From Sabethes cyaneus (lineage: Eukaryota > Arthropoda > Insecta > Diptera > Culicidae), in the NCBI RefSeq assembly GCF_943734655.1, contig NC_071354.1, positions 12,370,001 through 12,434,000 on the forward strand: a DNA stretch of 64,000 nt, in the 5' to 3' direction. Below the pieces are notes generated by a model. That model was not told the origin of the DNA. It made no database searches and saw only the letters and a program-made list of their open reading frames with translations. The translations under genes and the position numbers were made by a program. Positions 39,301 to 50,413 of this stretch are shown piece by piece. Each line of letters starts with the position of its first letter. Position 1 is the first letter of the stretch.

Positions 39301-42300
39301 TGGCACGGTTTTACTTTGCCGAAACGGTGCTAGCGGTTGAGTATTTGCACAGCTATGGGATCGTGCATCGGGATTTGAAGCCCGACAATCTGCTGATCAC
39401 CGCACTGGGGCATATTAAGCTGACCGATTTTGGGCTGTCTAAGATGGGGCTGATGTCGTTGGCGACGAATTTGTACGAGGGGTATTTGGATAGTGAAACG
39501 AGGCAGTTTTCGGATAAACAGGTCTTCGGGACGCCGGAGTATATTGCACCGGAAGTGATCCTACGGCAAGGGTACGGTAAACCAGTGGATTGGTGGTCGA
39601 TGGGGATAATTCTGTACGAATTTATGGTGGGTTGTGTGCCATTTTTTGGGGAAACTCCGGAGGAGTTGTTTGCGCACACCGTCAATGACGATATTGAGTG
39701 GCCCGATAACGATGATTGGCCAATTCAGGACGAAGCAAAGGATCTGATTACGGCTTTGTTGCAGCAAAATCCGCGGGATCGTCTCGGAACGGGAAGTGCC
39801 CATGAAGTGAAGGAGCATTGCTATTTTCTCGGGTTGGATTGGAATAACTTGCTGCGTCAGAAGGCGGAATTTGTCCCCCAACTGGATAACGATGAGGATA
39901 CTAGCTATTTCGATACTCGAGTCGATCGGTATAATCACGACATCTGCGGCGATGATACCGATGACATGGAGGATTCGCCTCTGTTCGGATCGTTCAGTTC
40001 GTACTCGCCTCAGTACAGGAAACAGCAAAGTATTTCAGCTAGCAGTAATCCACCAACGATCGTTTCTCAGCCGGAAGCTTTGGCTTCCCCTCTCGCCGGA
40101 TCCAATTTACCGTCCACCATAGCGAAGGAAAAGCCTCAACTGCCGTCACTGTTCGAGGATAGCTTCGATCTCAACCAGCCGGCTAAGCCGGCCAGCGACA
40201 TCAGCAAACTCATCATAACACCGGAACTGCGCAAATTCAATATAAACCCCTCGAGATATAAGATGCCATCGACGCCGGATCTGGACTATCTACCCGAGCT
40301 GGCCACACCCGATCGTGAAGATTTCATTAGTCATCTAAACTTGCGTCCACACCAGCAACAGGTAGCAACCACTCCCGATACGCCGGAAACGAACAAACGC
40401 TTCAGTGACTTCTATCCACTTTCCTCCCTGAAACAGCTTTCCACGCCGGAGTCCTCCCAGACGGACAGCGATGACGTTTCGCCACAGATTCAACGCAAGC
40501 GCAAAATTGTGCACAGCCGCGGTGGAATCCTGCCGAAGTTTTCCATTTCCATCGAAGACGATCAGAGCGGTCACGAAACATCCTCTTCCACCCCGTCCCA
40601 AGTGGCAATAACATCGTCGTCCCCCTCATCGTCGCTCAACAACCTCACCGGTGCCGGTGGAACGGCCCGTCACATCGTCAAGAGTGCCTCGGCGCTAGGC
40701 CTATCGCTAATGACCTCGTCGGATGATTCATCGACGGCAATTGCAACGATCGGAAGTGCCGGAGGCGGCGGCGGTGGTAGATCGGGAATCGCCGGAGGAT
40801 TGCACAATGTCACTACGACCGCTTCGAATCTTTCGTCTTCATCAGGCTGCAGCACCGGCATCACATCGACCATGCATTCCGCCGGTAACTGCTCCAGTAC
40901 GGCCAGCTCGCGGGATACGTCTCCGTGTCGGGAGCTGAGCCCACTAGTCACTAATCTTAAGCCGCCGCTAATCATTCGAAGAGGCCCGCGTGGATTTGGC
41001 TTTACCGTGCATACGATTCGAGTCTATTACGGTGATACAGATTTCTATACGATGCATCATTTGGTGATGGCAGTGGATGAGGGTAGTCCGGCTTTTGAAG
41101 CCGGTCTCCGACCGGCGGATTTAATTACGCACGTCAACGGGGAAGCGGTGCAAGGTCTCTACCATACACAGGTGCTTCAACTGTTACTCAGTGGTGCTGA
41201 ACTGGTTAGTCTAAGGGCCACCCCGCTGGAACACACCAGCATCCAGAGCGGAGGACGCAAGCGAGAACCCTGGCAGAGTAAGTTTGCGAAAAAATCAACG
41301 CACAGTCGGCGGAAGCAAAAGAAGGATAATGAAAAGAAGCGCAAGACTTCGCTATTTCGACGGATCAGCAGCAAGCGAGCGAGTGCCGAAATGCAGCAGA
41401 TGGTGGCCGGGATTCAGTCGCCCACTTCAGTACCGCCCAGCAGAAGCTTTCAGTCGTTCACGCGATTCCAGGGCAGTCAACCGAATCTAGCTTCCACGTC
41501 GTCGGGCAGCCCTCTGCCGGCCAGCATTCAGCCTGCGGTGCCTTCGACCTCCTTAACCGCATCTCCCGTGAACCGTCTAAGCCTGTCGCCATTGAACACC
41601 ATCACTCAGGCCTATCCGTCGTCACCGTCGTCTTCGCCTAGCACTTCCGCTCCCAGCACACCAACGGGAACGCTAACCTACAACGAAGGAGCTCCGCTCT
41701 ATCAGCGACCATCCACGCTGCACGTACTGAAGCACAAGCTTCACTCGTCGCCATGCGCTCCGAATAGTAAAGCCTTACATTCAGCGGCTGCCACGGGTCG
41801 ACCAAATCGGCGAAAATCAGCCGATCATATGCCATTGTCCCCACTGGCTCGCACACCAAGCCCATCGCCGTTGCCAGCATCGCCAACCCGCTCCAGCAGC
41901 CCGCTGGCCTTCCCGGTAGTTCATCCACTCGGATCGTCCAACACTACCCAATCGTACAGTCCCGGTGTGCTTCCCTGTGCTTCCACCGTCCCACCACAAG
42001 CCGGAATCGTTCCCGGAATCGTAACCATCAGCGGTAATTCACCGACTCCTCCCACAACCAAGAAAGGCTTCCCGCGAGCTAAAACCGCCGAGCCAAGCTC
42101 CCCGCTTCTGCGGCGTGCTCTATCTCCGGACCGTTTGCATCCCCGTACCGCCGAAAGCAAGTGCGTCCTGTCGCCGCTCTGCTGTAACACCCCTCTGAAG
42201 ACCACACCGCGTCAGGTGACCGGAATCTGGCGTTCGAATCAAAATTCAACCATCACAACGGCGACCCCTCCGCAACCACCATCCAGCGCTAGTGTGCCTA

Positions 42301-42593
42301 CGGCACCTCCTGCTCCGGCAGCACCCCCAACCGGACCAGCTAGCCTCCCGCAACAGCAGCAGCAGCAACCTACCGTAACATCATCCGCCCTGGCAGGAGT
42401 AACCACAACCAGTACGGTTTCCGGCAAGATCGTCACATCGCCCGCATCGCCATCGGCGGCGACAACAACAACGACGACCTCTGCCCCTACCGTACCCACA
42501 ACCGGCCAAGGAAAATCTACCAACAGTGGACAGCAGCAGCCACAATCACTTCCCAACATGGTCGAGAAGATGAGCATTAAGGATGCTCCCTAA
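36387..42593 (+). CDS. dop: MAST-family serine/threonine kinase (drop out orthologue)
   Basis: It encodes a 2068-residue microtubule-associated serine/threonine kinase (AGC group). An in-frame TAG at 36345 precedes the first in-frame ATG (36387, purine at -3), which fixes the start. Order: Ala/Ser/Pro-rich N-terminus; MAST serine motif RRWSVASLP (409-417); His/Gln-rich tract (~475-540); MAST pre-kinase domain (DUF1908, ~570-745); poly-Asn and poly-Gly (~805-852); kinase domain ~872-1145 with NGAYGAV loop, Lys902, HRD with Asp996, DFG Asp1014, GTPEYIAPE activation segment; AGC tail (FVPQLDNDEDTSYFDTR); PDZ domain (~1525-1615; GFGFTVHTI); basic KREPWQSKFAKKSTHSRRKQKK; then a disordered Ser/Pro/Thr-rich C-terminus with poly-Gln near 1987. 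Drosophila Dop, of similar size, acts in membrane transport and cell formation in the early embryo. All catalytic residues are present. The whole coding region is one exon. Confidence 0.95.
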   Translation: MSQKAPSGATSGAKSTSVAAPGATTTITTVTSTSTSTAVVSGGGKVETVAKMQKSSEAEKTTPTKDRQKLSSTVRALNFDDPELERKPSIVTAEKKKDESKVKVATDPKEQEIKSKIIPSAASSKPSAVKKDENIPVVTTAAAPVVAQSVPSKTITSPAVVSASKPPHSSSPKQTVEPEAKAHGSPSKGNLKKIHQQSSVKTEESAKPVLLIKSSSVPAPAPVAVTTGATVSNKPLPVPLLPAAAPVASQLVTPTVITTAAASPTATSAPPASVVLRPSSGSGLQKSASYRKSSYKPQHSHSLRYSGSGSDISNLVRVRNSTLGNSAPTLSITSKEGGFGQRRSTSSSASARSGAVARHRLSFVANISPRSHSPIPGSPIDSPRINSPSMIHFPFVPIKRLTSKNSDSRRWSVASLPSSGYVTTPGSSNISSQCSSQEKLHQFPAVPTNDDLHMLSLHFSSNDSNPGMDGRSLHHHHNFLQQQHHHHHHPHHHHHHHNPLHQHSGAVSTHALQQHQQHTQQQPLSLQSQPTHCTNSAHSIKSTGSCKDDQNNYCGCRSPVHRPRSRSLSSPSHSPITDNEISLMNTFYKERFPKATQQMEERLSHFINENKNIINDSSRISQPIVRFVHHQVLEMARDCLHKSHAKLITSRYFYEMSENLERLLAETKEKSPEAAPEVTGVVKKLLLIISRPARLLECLEFDPEEFYRLLEVAEGQAKVTQGIKADIPQYIIQKLGLNRDPIAELQEELIESCSLNSSINDGSLDNNNSFSSPNQSFLYLDERDELNRSASMTCSTPKGSQNSSAIINNSSSGNNNNSSLMSASNNNNVNNNNNNNNNSSAAGPIGGGGGGGGVNKGFKGRSSASAVPNEKDYDMLKLISNGAYGAVYLVKHKQTRQRFAMKKINKNSLMLRNQVEQVFAERDILSFADNPFVVSMYCSFETKKHLCLVMEYVEGGDCATLLKSIGPLPSDMARFYFAETVLAVEYLHSYGIVHRDLKPDNLLITALGHIKLTDFGLSKMGLMSLATNLYEGYLDSETRQFSDKQVFGTPEYIAPEVILRQGYGKPVDWWSMGIILYEFMVGCVPFFGETPEELFAHTVNDDIEWPDNDDWPIQDEAKDLITALLQQNPRDRLGTGSAHEVKEHCYFLGLDWNNLLRQKAEFVPQLDNDEDTSYFDTRVDRYNHDICGDDTDDMEDSPLFGSFSSYSPQYRKQQSISASSNPPTIVSQPEALASPLAGSNLPSTIAKEKPQLPSLFEDSFDLNQPAKPASDISKLIITPELRKFNINPSRYKMPSTPDLDYLPELATPDREDFISHLNLRPHQQQVATTPDTPETNKRFSDFYPLSSLKQLSTPESSQTDSDDVSPQIQRKRKIVHSRGGILPKFSISIEDDQSGHETSSSTPSQVAITSSSPSSSLNNLTGAGGTARHIVKSASALGLSLMTSSDDSSTAIATIGSAGGGGGGRSGIAGGLHNVTTTASNLSSSSGCSTGITSTMHSAGNCSSTASSRDTSPCRELSPLVTNLKPPLIIRRGPRGFGFTVHTIRVYYGDTDFYTMHHLVMAVDEGSPAFEAGLRPADLITHVNGEAVQGLYHTQVLQLLLSGAELVSLRATPLEHTSIQSGGRKREPWQSKFAKKSTHSRRKQKKDNEKKRKTSLFRRISSKRASAEMQQMVAGIQSPTSVPPSRSFQSFTRFQGSQPNLASTSSGSPLPASIQPAVPSTSLTASPVNRLSLSPLNTITQAYPSSPSSSPSTSAPSTPTGTLTYNEGAPLYQRPSTLHVLKHKLHSSPCAPNSKALHSAAATGRPNRRKSADHMPLSPLARTPSPSPLPASPTRSSSPLAFPVVHPLGSSNTTQSYSPGVLPCASTVPPQAGIVPGIVTISGNSPTPPTTKKGFPRAKTAEPSSPLLRRALSPDRLHPRTAESKCVLSPLCCNTPLKTTPRQVTGIWRSNQNSTITTATPPQPPSSASVPTAPPAPAAPPTGPASLPQQQQQQPTVTSSALAGVTTTSTVSGKIVTSPASPSAATTTTTTSAPTVPTTGQGKSTNSGQQQPQSLPNMVEKMSIKDAP

Positions 42594-43264
42594 ATCAGTT
42601 GTTAACAGAAACAAACACATACACGCATAGACTACTATGATCGTTTGCCTCGTAGTCATTGATGTTTTTTTTCCTTTTTTTTTTTTGTTTTCTTTTTTTA
42701 TAAGCAAATGAACGCAAACGTAAAAAGCTCGTTTATTTATTTGATTAATTTCGTCGTGATACTCTTCTAGTTGTAAGTTATTATTAGCGAGGGATTGTCT
42801 GTTTAGGTTTAGAGCGCAGGCAATGAATGCGATAACTGGTAAAAGGCAAGCCAACATTATCATAGGCGTCAGAAGGAAGGTAGGTAGCTCGAATTGCGTA
42901 GAGGATGCAGAAGCTTAGCTAAAGCTTAGGGCGAGAGGGGAGAAAACTAGTGGAAGAATTGTTGGAAGCATGAAAAAAAACCCGTAAACAATTGTAGTAT
43001 ATATGAAAATGGTTGCACCGAACTTTGAATGTATATGTTTAGCAATTTTGAATGGTACGGAAAGGTGGAAAACCTATCGAAAAACCCTATTAAAATTTAA
43101 CGAGTTCAAGGAATCATTATAGAGGATAGCAGATAATGATATGGAGGAAGTGAAATTTAAAGAAAAAAGATTTACATTTGTGTGATATTTTTCAAGCAAA
43201 CAAAAACAATACAACTACGTAAAAGGTATAAATTATAGTTTACAGGACATAGCATGTAGTTTTC

Positions 43265-43270
43265 AATAAA
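43265..43270 (+). terminator. Candidate proximal polyadenylation signal
   Basis: AATAAA, 672 nt after the MAST stop, in an A-rich context (TTTTCAATAAAAAAT). Confidence 0.4.
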
Positions 43271-45290
43271 AAATATACGAATTATGAAGGTAACACAGAG
43301 TTAAAAGCAAAAATTTAAGCGCCAAACACGATAAACACACCGACACACCGGTTAGTAAGCAAAAACTGCACATTCACGAGCGTTTTTGGTTTGCTTTTTC
43401 CGTTCGTTTGAGCTTTTTCTTCCCACCCACTAAACTGCTGCTACGGCTGCCAACCCGCCGCCGGCACCGGTCAGAGCTCTCGGATCGTTCCTCTCTCTCT
43501 CTCTCCCTCGCCCCGAATCGAAATCGTAACGAAAAACTGTTCAATCATTTCACTAATCGTCTTCGTCCGATTGTTTGATTAAGCATTGAACGCAAACGCC
43601 AAAACGACTTTCTTGTGGATTTGCATGCTCGCATAGAAGGCAAATTCGACACACTGAAAGATCCCACTTCCGAAGATCCGAGACTTCTGCCACGTGACCG
43701 CACTAAAACAGAAGTTGTAATCCATCTTTTTGGCAATCGAATGCTCAACACTAAGGACCAGGTAGTTCGAAATCGAAACTACTTTAGATCTAACCATGCG
43801 CCTCCATCGAATTGTAATCTATCGATGGAGCCGAAAATGTTTCGAAAATAGGCAAATTTTTGTCATGTCAAACAAGCCCAAAGGTGCTTCTACTGTTATG
43901 GAGAATCAAGTTAGCCTTGACATGTTGTAAAAGCTGTATAAATAACAACTGTGAAAATTTCGATTAATTCATTAAACAACCACCAAAGAAGCCACCAAAA
44001 TTAACTGAAGAACAACAACTTACAACTTCATAAAAAAATATAAAATGTTCTAAGCTCCAGCCGAGAAGCAGCAGTCAGTCCCGTGCTTCATTTTTGCAAA
44101 ATATGAAATGAAGTCTTACACTCCGAATTCAACCCACTCTACTTAGTTTTCACTCGTTATCCGTTGCTCAAATTAACCAATACCACTTGGATGGCAAATA
44201 AACCGACTTCCGAACTCTTAAAAAAACTCCTGTTTCAAAAAATTACTAAGTTGACCAGCAACTCCATACACAGTTCTACGTCAGCCTTCCAAGCAAAGAA
44301 AAAAACGAATGATACTAAATTAAAACAAAAGAAAATCATCCCACCATTTCAACATTAGTATATGAACTAATTCTTTAATCCAGTAGCTAACAGAAGAAAT
44401 AGAAGAAAAAGCAAGCAAACTACTAGCAGCCTCAGTCTGTCACTCACGGCACCCGTGTTCTTGTTCGTGTGCGCGTGCGTGCGTGCGTGTGATATACGTG
44501 TGCAGTAGTCCACCAGCACGGTGGAAGGGCAAAATTCTAGAAATTAGTTCACAATATGAGCGTAAAAAACTCCTCGCACACGAAGTCGAGAGACACTAGG
44601 CGCAAAGAAAACAAGCTAATAATGATAGCTGCCACCGCCCCCTGAGCGAGGAGCAGCTGTCTGTTACAATTGATTTCAACCCAACTACAGTAGAATTACT
44701 ACCAGCATCAGAATACAGTCTAAACAAAAAATAATTATTCAATAGCGATACACAAACAGTATATAACGGTTGCAAACAGCTACGATAGCTTCCAGAAATC
44801 GTTCTGTTTTATTCTTTACGTTTCGTTCCCCCAAAATAAGCCGCTTTAAATGCATACAAAGTTCGAACAGCGGAATGAAAATACCATACTCTAAATGTAA
44901 ATGTTGGAAAATGATCGAAAAGTTGAACGACGGGAAGCGCACTCGTGCGCATGGTTTGTAAAATACTATCATACGTATAATAAGACACTTAGTGCAAGGC
45001 AAAGGGCAAAGTCACTATAAAAGTTGAACCGAAAGCAGTGAAAGCTAATACCAATAGTACCATAATCACTTATCAATGTTGCCGCAGTGTAATTATTTCA
45101 TTTCTAGTGCAAGATGCATGATTCAAGATAAAAAAAATGAAAATAAAACGAAAAGTAGGCGTAACCCGTTCGAGAATGAACTGAAAAAAAACATGGCGCA
45201 GTTAACTGGTTTATTTTTTCGAAACTTCCTAACCGAAATTTGGACTACTAAAACTCCGAAAGTGTGTCCCCATCATCGGAATAAAAATTC

Positions 45291-45336
45291 AATAAATTCT
45301 TAAAACCATTCGAAGGTAACGACGATCATCAATAAA
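45291..45336 (+). terminator. Candidate distal polyadenylation signals
   Basis: Two AATAAA hexamers at 45291-45296 and 45331-45336, followed by sequence of higher GC content, giving a plausible distal transcript end. Confidence 0.35.
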
Positions 45337-45349
45337 AGTGTGGACTGCT

Positions 45350-48240
45350 CTCGACCAACCACCCACTCCGTGCAGCTTGTTAGTGCGAGCAATTTGTGAA
45401 CTTACCTAATTGCTTTTACCCGCCTCCTGGCCCATTACTACTGCGGAGAACATTCACATTCCGGGGGAAATTCCCCGGCCGCCAGTTTTGCGCGTCGAAC
45501 CAAATTAAAAGCGCCCGAGCATGGAATTCCAGGTGCGAAAAACCACCACCTCTCGGCCTCCCACTTTCTTTCTATCGCCAGAGACATACCGCCGACAATT
45601 AGAGATCGAAAAATCCTCTATCGATTTGCCGTGCGGTGCGGTGCGACGCGTCCGGCCGGCGTGCGCGTTATCCAAACGATGGAACAAGGCCATTAGGTAG
45701 CGCGCCCGAACGAACGTTATCGGAAAATTTTCTTCTTGTGCGAGAAGTCTTCCCCATAAGGTGGAATTTTCGGCTGAAGTGGAGAGAACAGAAAAAAACT
45801 ATTGCCATTCCATTGCGCCTCTATCTGTGCCCCGGGAAGGGGCGGTAATATTGTTGGCAAACGACGACGAGGACGTCCGAAGACGAAATTAATTGGATTT
45901 TAAACACTCGATTTTTAATTCGTTCCTTGCGCGTAGGAAGAGATGTGCACTAGTCATTGGAAGGTAGAAATTACAGGCCAACCAGCGGCTGTATGAATAG
46001 TTCCAAAGTTTTTTTTTTTGCTTTCTAATGTTTTGTATTGCGTTTAATTAAATTTTGATTCACGGACGATTGGGGAAAACTGATGGGACAATTCAAAAGG
46101 GAAATAGATCGGAAGAAAACAATTGATAGAAATAAGCTGAATTCTTCTTGTAAATAAGGAGGAGCCCAATTGGAATGAAGCATCACGTCTTGTTGTATTT
46201 TGATCGTTGCAAGTCGTATAAAGCCCCAATATCAATTACCTGCCGTGGAAATAATTTGCTATTCTGATTTAACCAGACTCTCGCGGCCGGATAAATACGA
46301 AATTAGTATAAAAATATGTGGAAAAGTTTGTAAAATCGAAAAAAATGTGAGTTTTTCAAATCTGTAAGCAGGCTTGCTGATAATCGCATCATAACGCCTA
46401 TTTTTAGTCTTCAAGCAGGAACGCATTTGAAGATTCAATAACGCCTCACTGCTCCAGAATGAAGATAATAATAACACTTGAAAGCTTGCAGCGATGCGAC
46501 TTGCGTGAGAGTAATACATAGGCCGAACATTTGTGTTTTATCTTTGCGCTCTCTATTCTTCGCCTTCGGTCCGTTTGCGGTGCGAAGCGTACATGATATT
46601 CTTCACTCTTCTTCGAATGCTTCGATCTTCATGAAGAAGCGAACAAAAATTTATCACCGAGGCGATGATTAATAGCTTAGTTTAGTTGGCTGCAGATAAC
46701 GGATAAAATGTAAAAGCAAACTGTTTCCGTATTTTATTTTTGGAAACCTTATAAGATAGTGTGTATGTATGTATGTGTGAGTGTACGTATGGGCGTTGGG
46801 CGAGTGTACGTATGTGTGTACTTATGAACGGTTTGCACTCACTTTTCTCAGAGTCGGTAGACAGATTTGGATGGTCTTGGTGACAAATGAAAGATCACTA
46901 TTGAATTTTATATCAGTATATAAGTAAACGTTATTTGAAAACTGTTCTGTTTAAACCTATCAAACGAAAATAAACTATATTTAAACTTGAATACTTAGGA
47001 ACGTATATAAAACCGTCAAAACGTGGATAACCAAAACATCTATCAAGTGTCGATTTTATGTATTGATGTATGTGTGCTTGCATGTATGTGTATGAGTATG
47101 TGTGTATTTGTGATGTATGTACGTGTACTTGTAACTTCGCGCAGAATTCGCCAAACCGAACCGGGAATTGTCCGCTAAGCCTTCAGAATTGCCATGTCGG
47201 CCGCGAAGAAATATTCTGATATGTCAGTTTTGTTTTTCAAAAAGAATAAAACTGATTTTCGAATACGGTCGTGTCAAAAATAATCCGTGAAACGTGCCAA
47301 AATCGGTTTGATCTGTAGCTGGTTCATACAAATAGTTACTCGTAGAATTAAAATAGCAAGAACTAGTTTTCCTATACAAATTTCAAACAAATTTTGCGTT
47401 CTTGCAATCAACAAAGACTTGCACTGGACAAACAAATATTTATCTCATTCAATTTCATATTGTTTCCGTAGTTACTGATATTTTACATATATCCATAGAG
47501 GACTGAAAAAATGATCATCTATGTGATATATTTTCCTAACCATACGAATATATTTGAAATTAATAAAGGTGTTGATAAAATAAATTAACTGGATGACGCT
47601 AAGAAATGTTTACGCACCCCAGGAAGAGAAATATCACTATTGCACCTAGCACATTCTTGAATTATTTTTATTTAAATAAAACCATTGATAACTAAAATTT
47701 TAAAATATAGGGGAGAGACGTCTACAATGAGACACATTTTTACCAATTTTTGACGTAGGACTACGTCTTTGTTTACTATACTGGGACTGGGTAGCACTTT
47801 GCGAAAACGAAAATAGAAGTGTAACGTTTGAATGAAAGATTTCAAATGTTAATAACTGCTAAACTACTGAACGAAACTGAACAATATATATGTTGTTAGA
47901 TAGATAAAATGACCAGCAATTTTATAGGTGGGCGAGAGAGCAATTTTAGGGAGGACGTAGGAGATGGGGCTCCTATCCAAATGAAACACATTTTCTCAAA
48001 AACAAAATATTTAAATCCAATTAAATATAGGTTTTTGAAATTTTGCTTGGAGGACTAAACTATTATTCGTTAGTAAAGAAAATTTAAAACAACAAGCATA
48101 ATTATAAACTATTGAAAACAATTATGCTTTTGAAATTTCCAAAGAAGGAAGGGTTAACATTATACTTAATTATTGAATAGAATAAGACTATAATTGGAAA
48201 AATATAGTCAGTTTCAGAATTTTAATACAATACATAACAA
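45350..48240. other. Intergenic DNA with simple repeats
   Basis: No gene recognised. TGTA/TGTG-rich simple repeats lie at 46759-46825 and 47045-47130. A decayed piece of the microsatellite-element tandem unit (GGGGCTCCTATCCAAATG AAACACA) is at about 47929-48000. Confidence 0.5.
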
Positions 48241-48241
48241 A

Positions 48242-48405
48242 AGCCTTCCAGTTGGCTACGTGCTATGGCAGTGGTCTAACAAACCCGTCGTTGCATGTTC
48301 AAACCTTGACTGGGGGAGGCTGTAATATCGTAGCACTAGCCTTGCAATTGTTCTGTACTCTAATAGCTGGCTGCGAAGTCTGCTGAATAAAAAGCGTGAA
48401 AGTGT
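48242..48405 (+). mobile_element. tRNA-derived SINE, family 1, copy 2
   Basis: B-box-like GCATGTTCAAACC at 48293-48305, and the shared 3' domain CTGTACTCTAATAGCTGGCTGCGAAGTCTG at 48353-48382 (first bases quoted only in outline). It matches copy 1 at 33772-33956 along its length with gaps. Confidence 0.6.
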
Positions 48406-48601
48406 AAAAGCGTGTAACGGCTGAATTTTTCTCAAATTGCGTCAGTTTTTTCCATAATGTTGTCTAATATCATCCAATTACAAATGTTACTAAAATTTGA
48501 AGAGATCGATAAATTTTCTGTTACAAATTAGAGCTGACTTAATTTTTTCACTAACTGTAGCAATATTATTGACAGTTATTTTAAAAATTAGGAAGACAGT
48601 T

Positions 48602-48830
48602 GGCTGGTGTTAAGTCAGACCGAATTAATAGACAAAACTCTGATTTTGAAAAACGCGCAAACTTCGCTCGGTATGGTTTATATTTATCAATCGTTCGAAA
48701 TCATCTTATAACTCTGGCTGTTTGCAACATTTATGTAGTCTGATTAGAGTAAAATTTAGCTTAGAAAATTCTTGATCGTTAGCTGTCATTAACTCATTTT
48801 AACTGGTCCGGTTCGATTTAATACCGACCA
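48602..48830. mobile_element. MITE family TGGTCGGTGTTAA, copy 1
   Basis: Terminal inverted repeats of about 22 bp (TTGGCTGGTGTTAAGTCAGA at the left; the inverse of ATTTAATACCGACCA at the right). The interior matches copy 2 (50414-50670) in reverse orientation, including TAACTCTGGCTGTTTGCAAC and TCATTAACTCATTTTA. It is about 229 bp and non-coding. Confidence 0.75.
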
Positions 48831-49287
48831 GTTCATAGCATGAAATAAAAAGTAAAATTGATCAAATGAGACAAGAAAAGCAATTCAAAAGTCGAGTGTA
48901 CCACCGCATAGAGTGAATTCTATACGCAAATTTGATAATACAGTCGATAATACATCTTTATGGTCACCGAGAATGTTAGTTATGAAGAACTGTCTTTATA
49001 TGCATAAAAAATATGTAACCTCAGATAAAATACTTAAAGCATATTTCAAAGCAATTTTAATAGAGCTGTAACTATTTAAAATATATTCTATTAGTTAACC
49101 CTCTAGTGCCCATCCCCGACATTTGGTGGGTTAAGGGCGTTTCACTTTAAATCGTTGTAAATGCTTTACTTCATTTTTGTATATAATTTACACTTATACA
49201 CTTTTTATTATAGTCTAATCTATGTAATACATTTATAGTTTAATTTATAGCTTTAATTTGAAACATTTATTTCTTATTTACTTATTA

Positions 49288-49738
49288 TTAGCTGACCCGG
49301 CATAGTTCATACTACCACAAATAATCTGTGCTGTACAAAATTGTAAACTGCATGGGTAGTCTAATATAACAATCTTCAATTTTTCCTCGCACTAAAGTAT
49401 AAAACAACACCCCCTTGCTCTGCTAAATAAAACAAAACTGATACCGGGGGTCAGTCCCGGCGTAGTGGTTAACATTTACGCCTCTCACGCGGCGGACCCG
49501 GGTTCAAATCCCAACCCCGCAGAAGTCACGAATGCTGTTAAAGTGATTATAATCCGAAAAAAAATAAAGCTGATAGCATTAAAATATTTGCCGTGATTGT
49601 ATAATATTTAGATTAACACCATTTCGCGGAAAAGCAATTCTCGATTGACCATAACGCGGAATACCATTTCGCGGAAAGTACCATACATGCATATAGGAAC
49701 ACACAGACAGACAGAAATACATTTTTCTTGATATAAAT
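49288..49738 (-). mobile_element. Copy of the microsatellite element with nested SINE
   Basis: The left end TTAGCTGACCCGGCATAG is the inverse of the 30311-30324 terminus. The right end carries ACACAGACAGACAGAAATAC, a minimal GTCT tract, then an AT-rich tip. The tandem units are absent. A tRNA-derived SINE sits inside at 49444-49565. Confidence 0.65.
49444..49565 (+). mobile_element. tRNA-derived SINE, family 2
   Basis: A box CGGCGTAGTGG at 49458-49468 and B box GGTTCAAATCC at 49501-49511, spaced as in a tRNA. A short body ends in an A-rich tail (49557-49565). The flanking direct repeat AAAACTGATA/AAAGCTGATA (49434-49443 and 49566-49575) is a 10-bp target duplication with one mismatch. The acceptor stem does not pair, so it is not a functional tRNA gene. 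Confidence 0.8.
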
Positions 49739-50413
49739 TTATTATTTTGCAATTTTGCATTTTTTGAGTTTTTGCCTTTGTACTATGTGTATATGAAAAT
49801 ATAGTAGTATAAATGTATAGGAATCACTCGGAAAACCGAAAATCGAAGGAAGGCTCTGTGGGACGAATGCCAGGTATCATTTGACTCAGATTTTTTTTTT
49901 ATTAATAAACTACACAGAATGGTTTATCACCTGCGAACCTGGATCCTGAGTTCCTTTACAGGTTGTAGGTTGTATTTTGTGGCCAAAGCTCACAAATTAT
50001 AAACATTTTCTTCAAACGTCTGTCAACAAACATTTTGTTTAGTTTTTGAGATAAAGGTATATGAAGCTAAAAACGTAATGTTACATGAGCAGCGTCTATC
50101 AAATTTGCTTAACATAACGAAAAAAAATCATTTTTTCTTTTGTTTTTCGACCGCGAAACCTTAATTTAATAGTAAAACGTAAGCGTAGCAGCTGATAATA
50201 CCATCAAGCTTCGTCGACCCTCACATTTCACAGCCAATAGCTATAGCCTATAACTATAGCTATATTCTGTATAAAGATAAACAAAGTTACTTAAGGTTTG
50301 TTACAATGTCTTATTTATCGTTAATCGTTATAATTAGACCTACAGTTCGTCGAAGAAGATTATGCAGAATGAAAAAAAAACTGAGTTTTCCTTTTAATTC
50401 TACGATTTATAAA

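Larger units (their letters stand above)
42594..45350 (+). other. MAST 3' UTR (extent uncertain)
   Basis: AT-rich sequence following the stop, with low-complexity stretches and no convincing frame. AATAAA occurs at 43265-43270, 45142-45147, 45291-45296 and 45331-45336, so both short (~0.7 kb) and long (~2.7 kb) 3' ends are possible. A CT microsatellite (43493-43506) and a GT/GC repeat (44466-44495) lie within. There is no transposon match in this block, unlike its flanks, which supports its being transcribed. Confidence 0.5.

Noticed and set aside
49444..49520. Functional tRNA gene
   Set aside because: A and B boxes are good, but the acceptor ends do not pair and the unit continues into a SINE body with tail and target duplication.
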